Below the pieces are notes generated by a model. It was given only the letters and a program-made list of their open reading frames with translations. It was not told the origin of the DNA and made no database searches. Shown one piece after another: positions 1 through 9,429 of a stretch of 64,000 nucleotides of DNA; within the stretch, counting starts at the first letter, position 1; every line of letters begins with the position of its first letter. The DNA comes from Verrucomicrobiaceae bacterium (lineage in GTDB: Bacteria; Verrucomicrobiota; Verrucomicrobiia; Verrucomicrobiales; Verrucomicrobiaceae), in NCBI GenBank assembly GCA_016713035.1, contig JADJPW010000002.1, forward strand, positions 907,780-971,779. The letters run 5' to 3'. Made by a program: the position numbers and the translations under genes.

Positions 1-2027
1 ATGGTGTCGCGAAAGGCACGGCCAACAGTGGGGTTGAGGATGCCTTCTTTCTGAAATCGGGTGAATGCATCTGCGTCGAGCACTTCGGCCCATTTGTAGC
101 TGTAGTAGGCGGCGGCGTAGCCGACGGGGCTGCTGAAGAGGTGGCCGAAGCGCCGCGCCATGGTGGGGGCCTCCGTTTTCAGGGGCATGAGATAGCCGTC
201 GAGGGTGTGGCGTGCGATGGCATCGAGGTCGCTGGCTTCTGTGGCCGTGGCGGCGTGCTTCATGTGCAGGTCGAGGTCGAGCTTGCCAAAACTTAACTGG
301 CGCATGATGTCGCTGGCGCTTCGGTAGTTTTTGGCGGCGATGAGCTTTTTGAAGAGCTTTGCCGGAATGGGGTTTCCGGTCTCGTGGTGCGTGGCAAAGA
401 GATCGAGGCTTTCTCGTTCCCAACAGAAGTTTTCCATGAGCTGGGAGGGGAGCTCGACGAAGTCCCAATAGACGTTGGTGCCGTTGAGGGAGGGGATTTC
501 GACGCTGCCACAGAGCAGGTGGAGGAGGTGGCCGAATTCATGGAAGACGGTGCAGACCTCGTCGTGGGTGAGGAGGGCGGGCTTGTCGCCGACGGGTGGG
601 GACATGTTGCCGCAGATGAGGCCGAGGTGGAGGCGGCGGTCCTGGTTTCCGTGGGGTGGGGTGCCCATTTTGAGGTAGTTCATCCAGGCTCCGCCGCGTT
701 TGGCATCACGTGGGTGCCAGTCGGCGTAGAAGGAGCCGATGTGGACGTTTTTTTCGTTTCTGACCTCGTAGAAGCGGACTTGGGGGTGCCAGACTTCGAC
801 GGGGCCGGTTTTACCCGGCTGTGTGCTGGGAAGATTGGTGCTGGTGGGGGCTCCGTGGCCGAGATAGACGGTGGGACGCTCGGTGATGCGGAGGTCGAAG
901 ACTCGCTCGGCAAGGTGGAACATGCCGACGAGCACGTTTTGGAGTGGGAAGTAGGGGCGGAGTTGTTCTTCGTCGAAGTCGTAGCGGCTTTTCCGCTGTT
1001 TTTCGGCCCAGTAGGCGACTTCCCATGGTTGGAAGAGGTCGGCTGCTTGGTGGGTGCTGTCGGCGCGGTATTCTTGGAGCTCGATGGTTTCCTTCTGGAA
1101 GGCGTCGCGGACGCGGCTTTGCAGGTCTTCGATGAATTGGAGTGCGCTACGGCCTGTTTTGGCCATGCGGTGTGAGAGGATGTGATCGGCGAAGTGGGGC
1201 CGGCCCATGATCTGGGCTTTTTCATGCCGGAGGCGGAGGATTTTCCAAACGAGGGCGGTGTTGTCATGGTCGCCGCTGCGTCCGATGGTGGTGGTGCCTT
1301 CCCAGACTTGGCGGCGAATGGCGCTGTCTTCGAGGTATTCCATGACGGGGATCATGGAGGGGGCTTTGAGGGTGATGCGCCAGATGGGTTTTTCGTCGGT
1401 GCCGAGGTTTTTGGCTTTGGCGTCTGCGAGGGCTGCGTCGATGGCGGTTTGGGGCAGGCCGAGGAGCTTGTTGCTGTCGTCGATGAGCAGTTCCCACTGG
1501 TTGGTGGAGTCGAGGACGTTTTCGGAGTATTTTTGGGTGGCCTGGGAGAGTTCGGATTCGAGCTCTTCGACGCGTTTTTTCTTTTCGGGGGGGAGATCGG
1601 CCCCGGCTTGGATAAAGCTCTCCATGCATTCGCTGAGGGCTCTTTTGCGCAGGGGGGGCAGTTTGGTTGCTTCTTCGGTTTTGCTGTAGGTGACGAGGAG
1701 GTCCCAGAGGTGTTCGTTGAGGGGGATTTTGGCGAAGAAGGAGGTGACCTCTGGGAGCATGGCGTTGTGTGCTTCGCGGAGGGCAGGGGAGTTGCAGAGG
1801 GCGTCTAGGTGCTGGACGAGCCCCCAGGCTTCGTTGAGCTGGCGGGTGGATTCATCCAGTCCGAGCACGACGCTCTCGAAGGTCATTTTCCCACGATCTT
1901 GTCCGATGACGGCATCGAGGCGCAATTCCGCTTGGGCGAGCGCTTCACGGATATCCGCCTGGATGTGTGTGGGGTCGAGGGTGGACCAGCGAATGTGGAA
2001 GTCCTCGGTGAGGAAAGGGTGTGCCAT
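1..2027 (-). CDS. M3 family metallopeptidase (oligopeptidase A-like), 3' end beyond window
   Basis: Zinc oligopeptidase of the M3A family, expected to be cytoplasmic and to cut peptides left by protein turnover or signal-peptide processing. Reading the minus strand from ATG at 2027 (start MAHPFLTEDFHIRW) gives about 675 codons without a stop, close to the usual 680-700 residues, so only the last codons lie outside the window. The catalytic motif HEFGH is at about residues 496-500 (540-542 encodes the first His). The third zinc ligand region follows as QLMENFCWERE, as in E. coli OpdA. N-terminal helices and the downstream YYSYKWAEVLDADAF segment also match the family. OpdA/PrlC and Dcp are hard to separate; the overall pattern favours OpdA. 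Family call sure, exact specificity inferred. Confidence 0.92.
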   Translation of the reverse strand, partial: MAHPFLTEDFHIRWSTLDPTHIQADIREALAQAELRLDAVIGQDRGKMTFESVVLGLDESTRQLNEAWGLVQHLDALCNSPALREAHNAMLPEVTSFFAKIPLNEHLWDLLVTYSKTEEATKLPPLRKRALSECMESFIQAGADLPPEKKKRVEELESELSQATQKYSENVLDSTNQWELLIDDSNKLLGLPQTAIDAALADAKAKNLGTDEKPIWRITLKAPSMIPVMEYLEDSAIRRQVWEGTTTIGRSGDHDNTALVWKILRLRHEKAQIMGRPHFADHILSHRMAKTGRSALQFIEDLQSRVRDAFQKETIELQEYRADSTHQAADLFQPWEVAYWAEKQRKSRYDFDEEQLRPYFPLQNVLVGMFHLAERVFDLRITERPTVYLGHGAPTSTNLPSTQPGKTGPVEVWHPQVRFYEVRNEKNVHIGSFYADWHPRDAKRGGAWMNYLKMGTPPHGNQDRRLHLGLICGNMSPPVGDKPALLTHDEVCTVFHEFGHLLHLLCGSVEIPSLNGTNVYWDFVELPSQLMENFCWERESLDLFATHHETGNPIPAKLFKKLIAAKNYRSASDIMRQLSFGKLDLDLHMKHAATATEASDLDAIARHTLDGYLMPLKTEAPTMARRFGHLFSSPVGYAAAYYSYKWAEVLDADAFTRFQKEGILNPTVGRAFRDT

Positions 2028-2195
2028 GTTTGTTGAGGGTGCGGGATGGGGAGTATGCCGGGCGGGTCCGGCGGTGCAAATGGTGAGGCAGGTCAATTCG
2101 CTGGTGGGGGGCGGTGATGGAGTTCCTTGACCGTGCATGTTTGCTCGTCACTTCAGTCCGGTCGCCGCTTTGAGTGTGTGGCATTTTTCTGGAGA

Positions 2196-3701
2196 ATGAA
2201 GAAATCGCTGCTTACTGCTGGATGTGTGCTTCTCGGGTCGTCCCTGGGGACGGTCTATGTCACTGAGGAGGCGCGGGGCAGGCTGGAGTCCTATCGAGGC
2301 GAGGTGCTGCGGCAGGAGATGGAGTCGATGGTGCCGGGGCTGGCGAGTGCGCTAGAGCTGACGGTGCGCGGTCGTGATGCGCGGCTGGTGGGGAGAGTGT
2401 CTGCGGCGCAGCAGGCACTGGTCCAAGCATGGGCTGAGCAGATCAATGCTGGGGCACCAGAGCGTGGCGGCTTTTTGCTGCGGGAGATGGACGTGGGAGG
2501 CGTGGAGGTGCTGGCACCGCCTGCATCGTATGGTTTTCTGCGAGATGATGGCAAGGGGTGGCTGAAGGTCACTGGGATGGTGCCGAATGCACGAGCTCGG
2601 GGCAATGTGTTGGCACATGCACGCGAGTCTCTTCCAAAGGGAGTGGCGCTGGAGGATCTGATCACTCTGGATGACGCTGTGTCGATGCCGCCTGTGCCGC
2701 CAGAGTTGCCGGACTTTTTGCGTGAGCTTTGGCGGCATAGCTGGAATGGCGCAGTCCGTTTCGAGGGCGGTAAGTGGTATGTGTCCGGGACGGTCCCTGC
2801 CGATGCGGATCGTGCTGCCATGGTATCCTGGGCTGAGAAGGCGGGCCTGGCGGGTGCTGATTTGTCTGACTTGCGGGTGGTCGCGCCCGAGTTCTCCCCC
2901 TACCTGATCCTGAAACTCGAAAGTGGTCAAAAGCCGGCGCTCCGAATCAGGCTTTCACATTTTGATCCTGCTTCACGGGCGCTGCTAGCGACGCTGAGTG
3001 ATACCACATTACCAGTGGGGGGCGTTCTCTCGCCGCAGGTGCGTGAGGCAGCATGGATCGCAGAGGCAGGTGAGTTCACCCGGCACTTTCTGCGTTTGGT
3101 GAATAAAGGTGAATTCAAAATCAGTGATCAAACCATCCATCTCGCGGGTGAGGTGCCAGATGCCACTGCACGGCTGTTTTTGCTCGCAGAATCGCGCAGG
3201 CGCTTTCCCAGCATGGAGGTCACAGATGCACTCGTCGTGCCGCCACCTGCGGAGATGGTGCTTCGCCCGCTCGCCGCGATCGAATGGCGACCGCCCCCAC
3301 TCGCCATTCCTGCTGGCCAAGCAGGAGTGCACATCGCTTTCGCAGAGTCTGGCGGAGTATCCGTGTCTGGCCAGGTATCAGATGCCCAGAGCCGCACACA
3401 GCTTCTTGCCACCCTCCGCGCGGCGCTGCCCCCTGGTGCGGAGGTGGATGATACACTGAAAGTCGGCAAAGAGGCTCCGCCAGACATCACGAAGCGTGTG
3501 GCACCACTTTTTCCCCTCCTCAAAAGAGATGTCCGTGATGCCTCCCTCACTTGGATACATGGCCATGTGCTCCTGCGTGGTCGCGTGGTGGCCAAGGCCA
3601 AACGAGATGAGCTGCTCGCGGCATTGCACCAAGCATTACCGGACATGATACTCACCGATCAGCTCCAAATTGATCCCGCACCTTCTGTCAGCCCCCCATG
3701 A
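2196..3701 (+). CDS. Exported protein with an array of BON-like repeats
   Basis: No named function recognised. The product is 501 residues with an N-terminal hydrophobic segment (MKKSLLTAGCVLLGSSLG) that is either a signal peptide or an anchor. The body holds at least five repeats of roughly 40-100-residue spacing with the shape G-x-V-x-(D/N)-A-x-x-R-x-x-L-L-x-x-x-R-x-x-L-P, ending in V-x-D-x-L-x-V. Examples begin TGMVPNARAR, SGTVPADADR, AGEVPDATAR, SGQVSDAQSR and RGRVVAKAKR. This is the pattern of BON-type modules seen in OmpA-like envelope proteins, but no OmpA domain follows. ATG at 2196 was preferred over a longer in-frame start at 2127 because the extra 23 residues look non-coding and precede the hydrophobic segment. 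The stop overlaps the next start (ATGA), so the two are translationally coupled. Confidence 0.75.
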   Translation: MKKSLLTAGCVLLGSSLGTVYVTEEARGRLESYRGEVLRQEMESMVPGLASALELTVRGRDARLVGRVSAAQQALVQAWAEQINAGAPERGGFLLREMDVGGVEVLAPPASYGFLRDDGKGWLKVTGMVPNARARGNVLAHARESLPKGVALEDLITLDDAVSMPPVPPELPDFLRELWRHSWNGAVRFEGGKWYVSGTVPADADRAAMVSWAEKAGLAGADLSDLRVVAPEFSPYLILKLESGQKPALRIRLSHFDPASRALLATLSDTTLPVGGVLSPQVREAAWIAEAGEFTRHFLRLVNKGEFKISDQTIHLAGEVPDATARLFLLAESRRRFPSMEVTDALVVPPPAEMVLRPLAAIEWRPPPLAIPAGQAGVHIAFAESGGVSVSGQVSDAQSRTQLLATLRAALPPGAEVDDTLKVGKEAPPDITKRVAPLFPLLKRDVRDASLTWIHGHVLLRGRVVAKAKRDELLAALHQALPDMILTDQLQIDPAPSVSPP

Positions 3702-4291
3702 GTGACTACCTCCATCTGTATCAGGAAATATTCCCGTTCATCCTGCCAGTCGTGCTCCTCAGCATGGTGATGGGCATGGTGCTGGCATCGCTCATGCGGA
3801 GAATGGGGCGGGCGCATGCTCCGCTGGCACCCGTAGAGAGTATAGCACCGCAGGCTGCACTGGAGAGTCCCGCCAATGAGGGCACCACGGCCAGCCCTGC
3901 GGAGGTGGGGTCATCGGCACTCCCGCTGGGCTCCGCCCTCAGTGAGGAGCAAGTGAGAGCGAGTGATCCCTATTTAGCACTCAGTAGCGAGTACAAAGCC
4001 CTCAGCAGCCAACAGCGCCGCCTCGCCCGCGAGTGCGAGGAGTGGAAAGCTCGCCACGATGCCATCGAGGCGGCACTAGAGCCGATGCGTAACGAAGTCG
4101 GTGCCTGCAATGCCCAAATCCTGATGCTGCTCGAAAAACAGCGCCAGACCACCGAAGCAGCTGCTCGGAGTGCCGAACATATCCGAAACCTAGAAACAGA
4201 ACTGGCCGCCGCGACGGGCAAACAGGCACCATTCACCGGCACTCGTGCAAATGCGGACTCAGAGGCCCTGCCGCTTACGGCTCCAGTTTAG
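3698..4291 (+). CDS. Single-pass membrane protein with coiled coil
   Basis: Unrecognised 197-residue protein. One transmembrane helix lies at about residues 10-33 (FPFILPVVLLSMVMGMVLAS) followed by a basic stop-transfer RRMGR, then a low-complexity Ala/Pro/Ser linker to about residue 85, then a charged alpha-helical region (about 95-175) with heptad spacing that should form a coiled coil. Its ATG overlaps the stop of the BON-repeat gene by four bases, so the two are probably made together and may act together in the envelope. Nothing in the sequence indicates an enzymatic activity. Confidence 0.7.
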   Translation: MSDYLHLYQEIFPFILPVVLLSMVMGMVLASLMRRMGRAHAPLAPVESIAPQAALESPANEGTTASPAEVGSSALPLGSALSEEQVRASDPYLALSSEYKALSSQQRRLARECEEWKARHDAIEAALEPMRNEVGACNAQILMLLEKQRQTTEAAARSAEHIRNLETELAAATGKQAPFTGTRANADSEALPLTAPV

Positions 4292-4424
4292 GCCTTGTGC
4301 ATCTTCCGGAGCCCCAGATGGTTTTTAACAAAGGGCTGCCTGGGGTGAAATTGCCAAAACCTTTCGCAGACTTGATAAAAAAGCGGGTTTAAGCCGTAGG
4401 TGTCGCAAACCAATCTCCAATACC

Positions 4425-7244
4425 ATGAAAAGCTCCTTGTGCGCCCCGCTACACGCACTTCTCAAAACCGCCTACTTTGTCCTGCCATTCGCTACGGCCT
4501 CTGCCGTCGATTTCGTGAGGGACATTCAGCCGATTTTTGAGACGAAGTGCCTCGAATGCCACAATCCGAAAAAAGTGAAGGGCGAGTTGCTCATGGACAC
4601 TGCCGCCAATCTCCTCAAGGGCGGTGAGAGCGGCGCAGGCCTCATCGTGGGCCAACCGGATCAAAGTGAGATCGTCAAGCGCATGGTGCTCCCACATGAT
4701 CATGATGACATCATGCCGCCAAAGGGTGGACCGCTGCCTGAGGCGCAGATCGCGCTCATTCGTCAATGGGTGGCTGAAGGAGCCATCTGGCCCCAAAACG
4801 TAGCGATCCGCTACAAATCACCCGAAGAGGTCAAAGCGCTCGCCCAGCTCCAGGCCAAGCTCCCTGCGCTCAAGCAGATCGACATCCTGCCTGGTGCCTT
4901 TTCGCTCGAAACGAAGCGTGACAGCCACCGCGTCGTCGTACTGGCCACCTTTAATGACGCCACGACAAAGGATGTCACATCCCTCTGTGACCTCAAAGTG
5001 GCCGATAGCAAAATCGCCGCACTCGAAGACCTGCGCCTGAAGCCTGTAGCCGATGCTGGCACGACAGAAATCTCCGCCAGCCTCGGTGGACAGACGGTGA
5101 AAGCCACCGTGGCCGTCAAAGGTGGCCAGCAGGACCGTCCCGTGTCCTTCCGCCTCGATTGCATGCCCGTTTTCATGCGCGGTGGTTGTAATCAGGGCGG
5201 CTGCCATGGTGCCGCACGCGGCAAGGATGGCTTCCGCACCTCTCTCTTCGGCATGGACCCAGCAGGGGACTTCATCCGCATCACTCGCGAGATGCCAGGC
5301 CGGCGCATCAATCTGGCCATCCCAGAGGAAAGCGCCCTCATCGAAAAATCCGTCGGTGCCGTGCCTCACTCTGGCAACCAGTGCTTTGAGCCAGACTCCG
5401 TCTATAACAAAACCCTCATCGAATGGATCAGCAACGGAGCCCAGGATGATAAGCCCGACGTCGCCAAGTGCACCGGTATCGAGATTTTCCCGAAGCAGTT
5501 CGTCATGGAGGGCAAAGCCGCCACCCAGCAGATCACCGTCCGTGCCACCTACTCCGACGGCACCGATCGCGATGTGACGAATCTCGCACTCTTCATGTCG
5601 AACAATGACCCCACCGCCGCCATCGACAAAAGCGGCCTCGTCACCTCCGGTGACCGCGGTGAGGCCTTCATGCTCGCCCGCTTCGATGTGTACTCCATCG
5701 TTTCCCAAGTGCTCGTCATCCCAGAGAAGCTCACCTACGATCGCCCGCAGCTCGCCGAGAGCAGCTACATCGACAAGCACGTCAATGAAAAGCTCCATAA
5801 GCTGCGCATCATCCCCAGCGGCCTCTGCACGGATGAGGAATTCGTCCGCCGTGCGCATATCGACATCGCAGGCATCTACCCAGATGCCGAATCGGTGCGC
5901 AAGTTCATCACCGACAAGAATCCGAACAAACGTGCCGCCATGGTGGACACCCTGCTCGATCGCAAAGAATTCACCGAGATGTGGGTGATGAAATTCGCCG
6001 AGCTGCTGCAAATCCGCTCCTCCATCAACAACAACCAGCCTCCCTTCTACAAAAACGCACTGCTCTACTACAATTGGCTCAGCGACAAAATCGGCCGCAA
6101 TGTGCCGCTCAATGAAATCGTCATCGAGCTCCTCGGCTCCAGCGGCGGCACCGTGAGCAATCCGCCCGTGAATTTTTACCAGACCGAGCTCGATCAGCTC
6201 AAGCTCACCGAAAACGTCGCCCAGGTCTTCATGGGAATGCGCATGCAGTGCGCCCAGTGCCACAACCACCCCTTCGACCGCTGGACCATGGATGACTACT
6301 ACGGCTTCAAGGCCTTCTTCAGCCAGATCGGCCGCAAGCAGACCGATGACCCGCAGGAAGTCATCGTGTACAACTCCAAAGGCGGCGAATCACGTCACTT
6401 CCTCACCAATGCCGTCATGAAGCCGAAATTCCTCGGTGGAGAGACCCCAGAGCTCAAACCCGGCGAAGACCGCCGCAAAGTGCTCGCCGAGTGGCTCGCC
6501 TCTCCGCGCAATCCGTTCTTCGCCCGCAACATCTCCAACCTCATCTGGGCACACTTCACCGGCACCGGCATCGTCGAGCCCGTCGATGACGTCCGCGTGA
6601 GTAATCCACCCTCCAATCCAGAACTGCTCACTGCCCTGGCGGATAAATTCACCGAGTACAAATACGACTTCCGTAAACTCGTGCGCGACATCTGCACCTC
6701 CGCCACCTACCAGCGCAGCACTCACGTCAATACCACCAATGAAGGAGATAAACTCAATTTCTCCCACGCCAAAGTCCGCCGTGTCCGTGCAGAAGTGCTC
6801 CTCGATGCAATCTCCGCCATCACCGAGACACCGAATAAATTCCAGGGCCTGCCGCTCGGAGCCCGCGCCGTCCAGATCGCAGATGGAGCCACCAGCACCT
6901 ACTTCCTCACCACCTTTGGCCGTGCGAAGCGCGAGTCCGTCTGCTCCTGTGAAGTCAAAATGGAGCCCACTCTCTCCCAGGCCCTCCATCTCATGAACGG
7001 CGATGCCGTCAACGACCGCATCAAGCAAGGCCGCGTCGTCGCGAAGATGATCACCGACAAGAAAACCGACCGCGAAATCGCCGAGGACCTCTTCCTCCGC
7101 GTCTTTGGCCGCATGCCGAATGACAAAGAATGGGGCACCCTGCAGCAGGCCATCTCAGCCGATGCCGGAGCAGCCCGCCAATCCGTCTTTGAAGACCTCT
7201 TCTGGGCACTGATGAACTCCAAAGAGTTCTTCTTTAACCACTAA
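4425..7244 (+). CDS. Planctomycete-type cytochrome protein: PSCyt1 + Big-like + PSCyt2 (DUF1549) + PSD1 (DUF1553)
   Basis: A 939-residue exported protein of a family abundant in Planctomycetes and Verrucomicrobia; molecular role not established. A signal peptide (about 1-27) is followed by a PSCyt1 domain with haem motif CLECH (C42, C45, H46) and a typical RQWVAEGA helix. A second cysteine site, CNQGGCHG (C255-H261), has four residues between the cysteines instead of two. A bacterial Ig-like (Big_2) segment lies around 350-430, PSCyt2/DUF1549 from about 440 with the conserved CAQCHNHPFDRW (C609, C612, H613), and DUF1553 to the end, finishing in NSKEFFFNH. Many relatives sit beside a DUF1501 gene; here the next gene is pdxA, so this copy is an orphan. 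Confidence 0.9.
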   Translation: MKSSLCAPLHALLKTAYFVLPFATASAVDFVRDIQPIFETKCLECHNPKKVKGELLMDTAANLLKGGESGAGLIVGQPDQSEIVKRMVLPHDHDDIMPPKGGPLPEAQIALIRQWVAEGAIWPQNVAIRYKSPEEVKALAQLQAKLPALKQIDILPGAFSLETKRDSHRVVVLATFNDATTKDVTSLCDLKVADSKIAALEDLRLKPVADAGTTEISASLGGQTVKATVAVKGGQQDRPVSFRLDCMPVFMRGGCNQGGCHGAARGKDGFRTSLFGMDPAGDFIRITREMPGRRINLAIPEESALIEKSVGAVPHSGNQCFEPDSVYNKTLIEWISNGAQDDKPDVAKCTGIEIFPKQFVMEGKAATQQITVRATYSDGTDRDVTNLALFMSNNDPTAAIDKSGLVTSGDRGEAFMLARFDVYSIVSQVLVIPEKLTYDRPQLAESSYIDKHVNEKLHKLRIIPSGLCTDEEFVRRAHIDIAGIYPDAESVRKFITDKNPNKRAAMVDTLLDRKEFTEMWVMKFAELLQIRSSINNNQPPFYKNALLYYNWLSDKIGRNVPLNEIVIELLGSSGGTVSNPPVNFYQTELDQLKLTENVAQVFMGMRMQCAQCHNHPFDRWTMDDYYGFKAFFSQIGRKQTDDPQEVIVYNSKGGESRHFLTNAVMKPKFLGGETPELKPGEDRRKVLAEWLASPRNPFFARNISNLIWAHFTGTGIVEPVDDVRVSNPPSNPELLTALADKFTEYKYDFRKLVRDICTSATYQRSTHVNTTNEGDKLNFSHAKVRRVRAEVLLDAISAITETPNKFQGLPLGARAVQIADGATSTYFLTTFGRAKRESVCSCEVKMEPTLSQALHLMNGDAVNDRIKQGRVVAKMITDKKTDREIAEDLFLRVFGRMPNDKEWGTLQQAISADAGAARQSVFEDLFWALMNSKEFFFNH

Positions 7245-7310
7245 AAGCCCCACCAGCAGGAAAACGGTGACAGATGGCCGCAGCGGGGGATAACTCTCCC
7301 GCGCAACCTC

Positions 7311-8309
7311 ATGTCAAAACCACTCATCGCCGTCACCATGGGCGACCCCGCCGGGGTCGGGCCCGAAATCTGCCTGCAACTCCTCGCCAACGAATCCGTC
7401 CGCGAAATCGCCACCCCGGTCATTTTTGGAGATGCACGCCTCCTCGCCAAATGTGCCCGCCAGACTGGCCTCCCCGCACCCACACGCATCCTCAGTGAAA
7501 TCGAGTGGCCAGAGCGCTGCAGCACCCTGGACCAGCCCGCAGTGCTGGATCTCTTTGGCTTTGATGCAGAGGGTTTTGAGCCAGGTGTGATCAGTGCCCG
7601 CACAGGAGCCGCAGGATATCGCTACGTCGAAAAAAGCATCCAAGCCGCCCTCGCAGGCCAAGTTGCCGCCGTAGCCACCGCACCGCTCAATAAAGAAGCC
7701 CTGCATGCCGCCGGCATCACCTACCCCGGCCACACCGAGATGTTTGCAGAGAAAATGGCCGCGCAGCACTCCTGCATGACCTTTTTCTCCCAGGAGATGA
7801 TATGCAGCCTCGTCACCGTCCACATCGGCTATCAGGACGTCGTCCCCGCGCTCACCACCCAGCGCATCCTGGAGGTCATCACACTCACAGAAGCCGCCGT
7901 GCGGCGAGTACGTGGCAAAAAGCCCCGCCTAGCCGTCCTCGGGCTCAATCCCCACGCTGGCGAGCATGGCCTCTTCGGACGTGGGGAGGAGGAAAACATC
8001 ATCGCCCCCGCCATCGCCGCCGCACGCAGCCAAGGCATCACCATCGAAGGCCCGCTACCGCCAGACACCGCCTTCATCACCGCACGTCGTCGAGCGACCG
8101 ATGCCTACATCTGCATGTACCACGATCAGGCGCTCATTCCGCTGAAAGCCCTCGCCTTTGACACCGCCGTCAACACCACGTTGGGCCTCCCCGTGCCCCG
8201 CACCAGCGTCGATCACGGCACCGCCTGCGACATCGCCTGGCAGGGCAAAGCCAGCGGCACCAGCCTCGTCGAAGCCCTCCTCCTCGCCGCCCGCTTGGCA
8301 CAGCCTTGA
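7311..8309 (+). CDS. pdxA: 4-hydroxythreonine-4-phosphate dehydrogenase
   Basis: NAD-dependent, metal-assisted dehydrogenase of the DXP-dependent pyridoxal-5'-phosphate pathway; cytoplasmic. The 332-residue length matches the family. It opens with AVTMGDPAGVGPE, carries the substrate/metal histidines in TYPGHTEMFA, the NPHAGEHG loop and CMYHDQALIPLK, and ends with the LPVPRTSVDHGTA segment typical of PdxA. It starts 66 bases after the cytochrome gene and is followed by a hairpin with a T-tract, so it may be expressed as a single gene or as the last gene of that unit. Confident family and function. Confidence 0.96.
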   Translation: MSKPLIAVTMGDPAGVGPEICLQLLANESVREIATPVIFGDARLLAKCARQTGLPAPTRILSEIEWPERCSTLDQPAVLDLFGFDAEGFEPGVISARTGAAGYRYVEKSIQAALAGQVAAVATAPLNKEALHAAGITYPGHTEMFAEKMAAQHSCMTFFSQEMICSLVTVHIGYQDVVPALTTQRILEVITLTEAAVRRVRGKKPRLAVLGLNPHAGEHGLFGRGEEENIIAPAIAAARSQGITIEGPLPPDTAFITARRRATDAYICMYHDQALIPLKALAFDTAVNTTLGLPVPRTSVDHGTACDIAWQGKASGTSLVEALLLAARLAQP

Positions 8310-8364
8310 GATCACGACCCTTTACCCTAAGTCGCTGATTTTCTTGGCTTCTTGAGTCGCGGGG

Positions 8365-8402
8365 AAGCTGCGCACGGAAAGGTGAGGCGTAGCTTTATTT
8401 TT
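8365..8402 (+). terminator. Rho-independent terminator of pdxA
   Basis: AAGCTGCGC (8365-8373) pairs with GCGTAGCTT (8387-8395), nine pairs with one G-U, loop of 13 bases, then TATTTTTT. It faces the convergent ThuA gene and overlaps that gene's stop codon. Confidence 0.65.
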
Positions 8403-9297
8403 TCGGCTTCTGGCGCTCTTGCTTTGGGTGGCCTTCGAGTTGGACGGCGCTGACGGCTTGCTCGGTGGGGAAATCGGTGGGTACGTCTGCGGTGGCTTTC
8501 ACATCACCGGTGGCGACCCACTCGGTGCCGCGCTGGAGGATCTCGTAGAAGCCACGGTCGAGCATGGAGTAGTCTGCGTGGCCGAGGGTGGTGTGGAAGA
8601 CGCGGCCTTTTTGGTAGTTGAGGACCATGTTATTCGGCTCTGGGACGGCGGTGAGGTCGCTCATGGAGGCGGAGAGGATTTCGACATTCTGCGCGGGGCC
8701 GCGGAGTTTGCTGTAAAGCTCATCCTGGGCGTGGAGCCAGCGCTTTGGTAGGCCGCGAGTGATGGGGTGCTCACTGGTCTGGAATTCGACGATGAACTGG
8801 TGCTGGGGGCCGTGGGCTCCGCCATTGCCGGGGCTGGTGTCGCGGAAGAGCTTGCCATCTTTGACGTAGAGCCAGGGGCCGGATTTTTCGTTTCTACCGC
8901 CCCAGCCACCGACGCCGATCATGTCGTTGTATTCTTTCCATTCGGGGAAGGAATTGTTGGCGGCGTGGACGGAGACGAAGCCACCACCTGCACCGACGTA
9001 TTTCACGAAGGCGTCACGGACGGCTTGGGGCCAGGGCTCGCCGTTGTAGTTGCTGACGACGGCGCGGTAGGCGCTGAAGTCGGGGTTAAAGGATGCCCAT
9101 GCTTCTGCGGGGGCTCCTTTGGGCGGTGAGGTGGCGACGGTGACGGTGAAGGCCCCACTGCTCTCCAGGGCATGGCGTAGGACGGGGGTGGTGATGTCCC
9201 ATTTGTGATTGTTTTGGCCATCCACGATGAGGATGCTGAGTTTTTCCGCTGTGAGGGCGGTGCTGGTCAAAAGGAGGAATGTGAGGAGGTGCTTCAT
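8395..9297 (-). CDS. Secreted ThuA-like (class I glutamine amidotransferase fold) protein
   Basis: A 300-residue exported protein with a cleavable signal peptide (MKHLLTFLLLTSTALTA, cut near 17). The body is a ThuA-like domain: ILIVDGQNNHKW near the start, the 'YVGAGGGFVSVHAANNSFP' nucleophile-elbow region in which the usual cysteine is absent, EHPITRGLP, and GRVFHTTLGHADYS near the end. ThuA itself is linked to disaccharide (trehalose/sucrose) utilisation; secreted forms are frequent in Verrucomicrobia and Planctomycetes with unknown substrate. It stands alone, divergent from trpA and convergent with pdxA. The lysine-rich tail KQERQKPKK is also seen in the second ThuA gene near 31-32 kb. Confidence 0.88.
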   Translation of the reverse strand: MKHLLTFLLLTSTALTAEKLSILIVDGQNNHKWDITTPVLRHALESSGAFTVTVATSPPKGAPAEAWASFNPDFSAYRAVVSNYNGEPWPQAVRDAFVKYVGAGGGFVSVHAANNSFPEWKEYNDMIGVGGWGGRNEKSGPWLYVKDGKLFRDTSPGNGGAHGPQHQFIVEFQTSEHPITRGLPKRWLHAQDELYSKLRGPAQNVEILSASMSDLTAVPEPNNMVLNYQKGRVFHTTLGHADYSMLDRGFYEILQRGTEWVATGDVKATADVPTDFPTEQAVSAVQLEGHPKQERQKPKK

Positions 9298-9429
9298 GGT
9301 GCGCTGGGTAGCGTGATAGCAGCGGAGACGGGGGCGTGGCGAGAAGAAAATGATGCAGGAGGGAGACCTTTTCTTCTACCCAAGCTGGCATTCGACATGG
9401 GCGCTTTCGCGTGCTACGCAGACTGCCCC

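Noticed and set aside
384..1808. Plus-strand frames over the M3 peptidase
   Set aside because: Shadows of the minus-strand gene, which carries the HEFGH motif.
4818..6269. Long minus-strand open frame (483 codons) opposite the PSCyt1/PSD1 gene
   Set aside because: It lies wholly antisense to a gene with clear domains; its translation is Asp/Gly/Val-rich in the way GC-rich shadow frames are, with no family motif.
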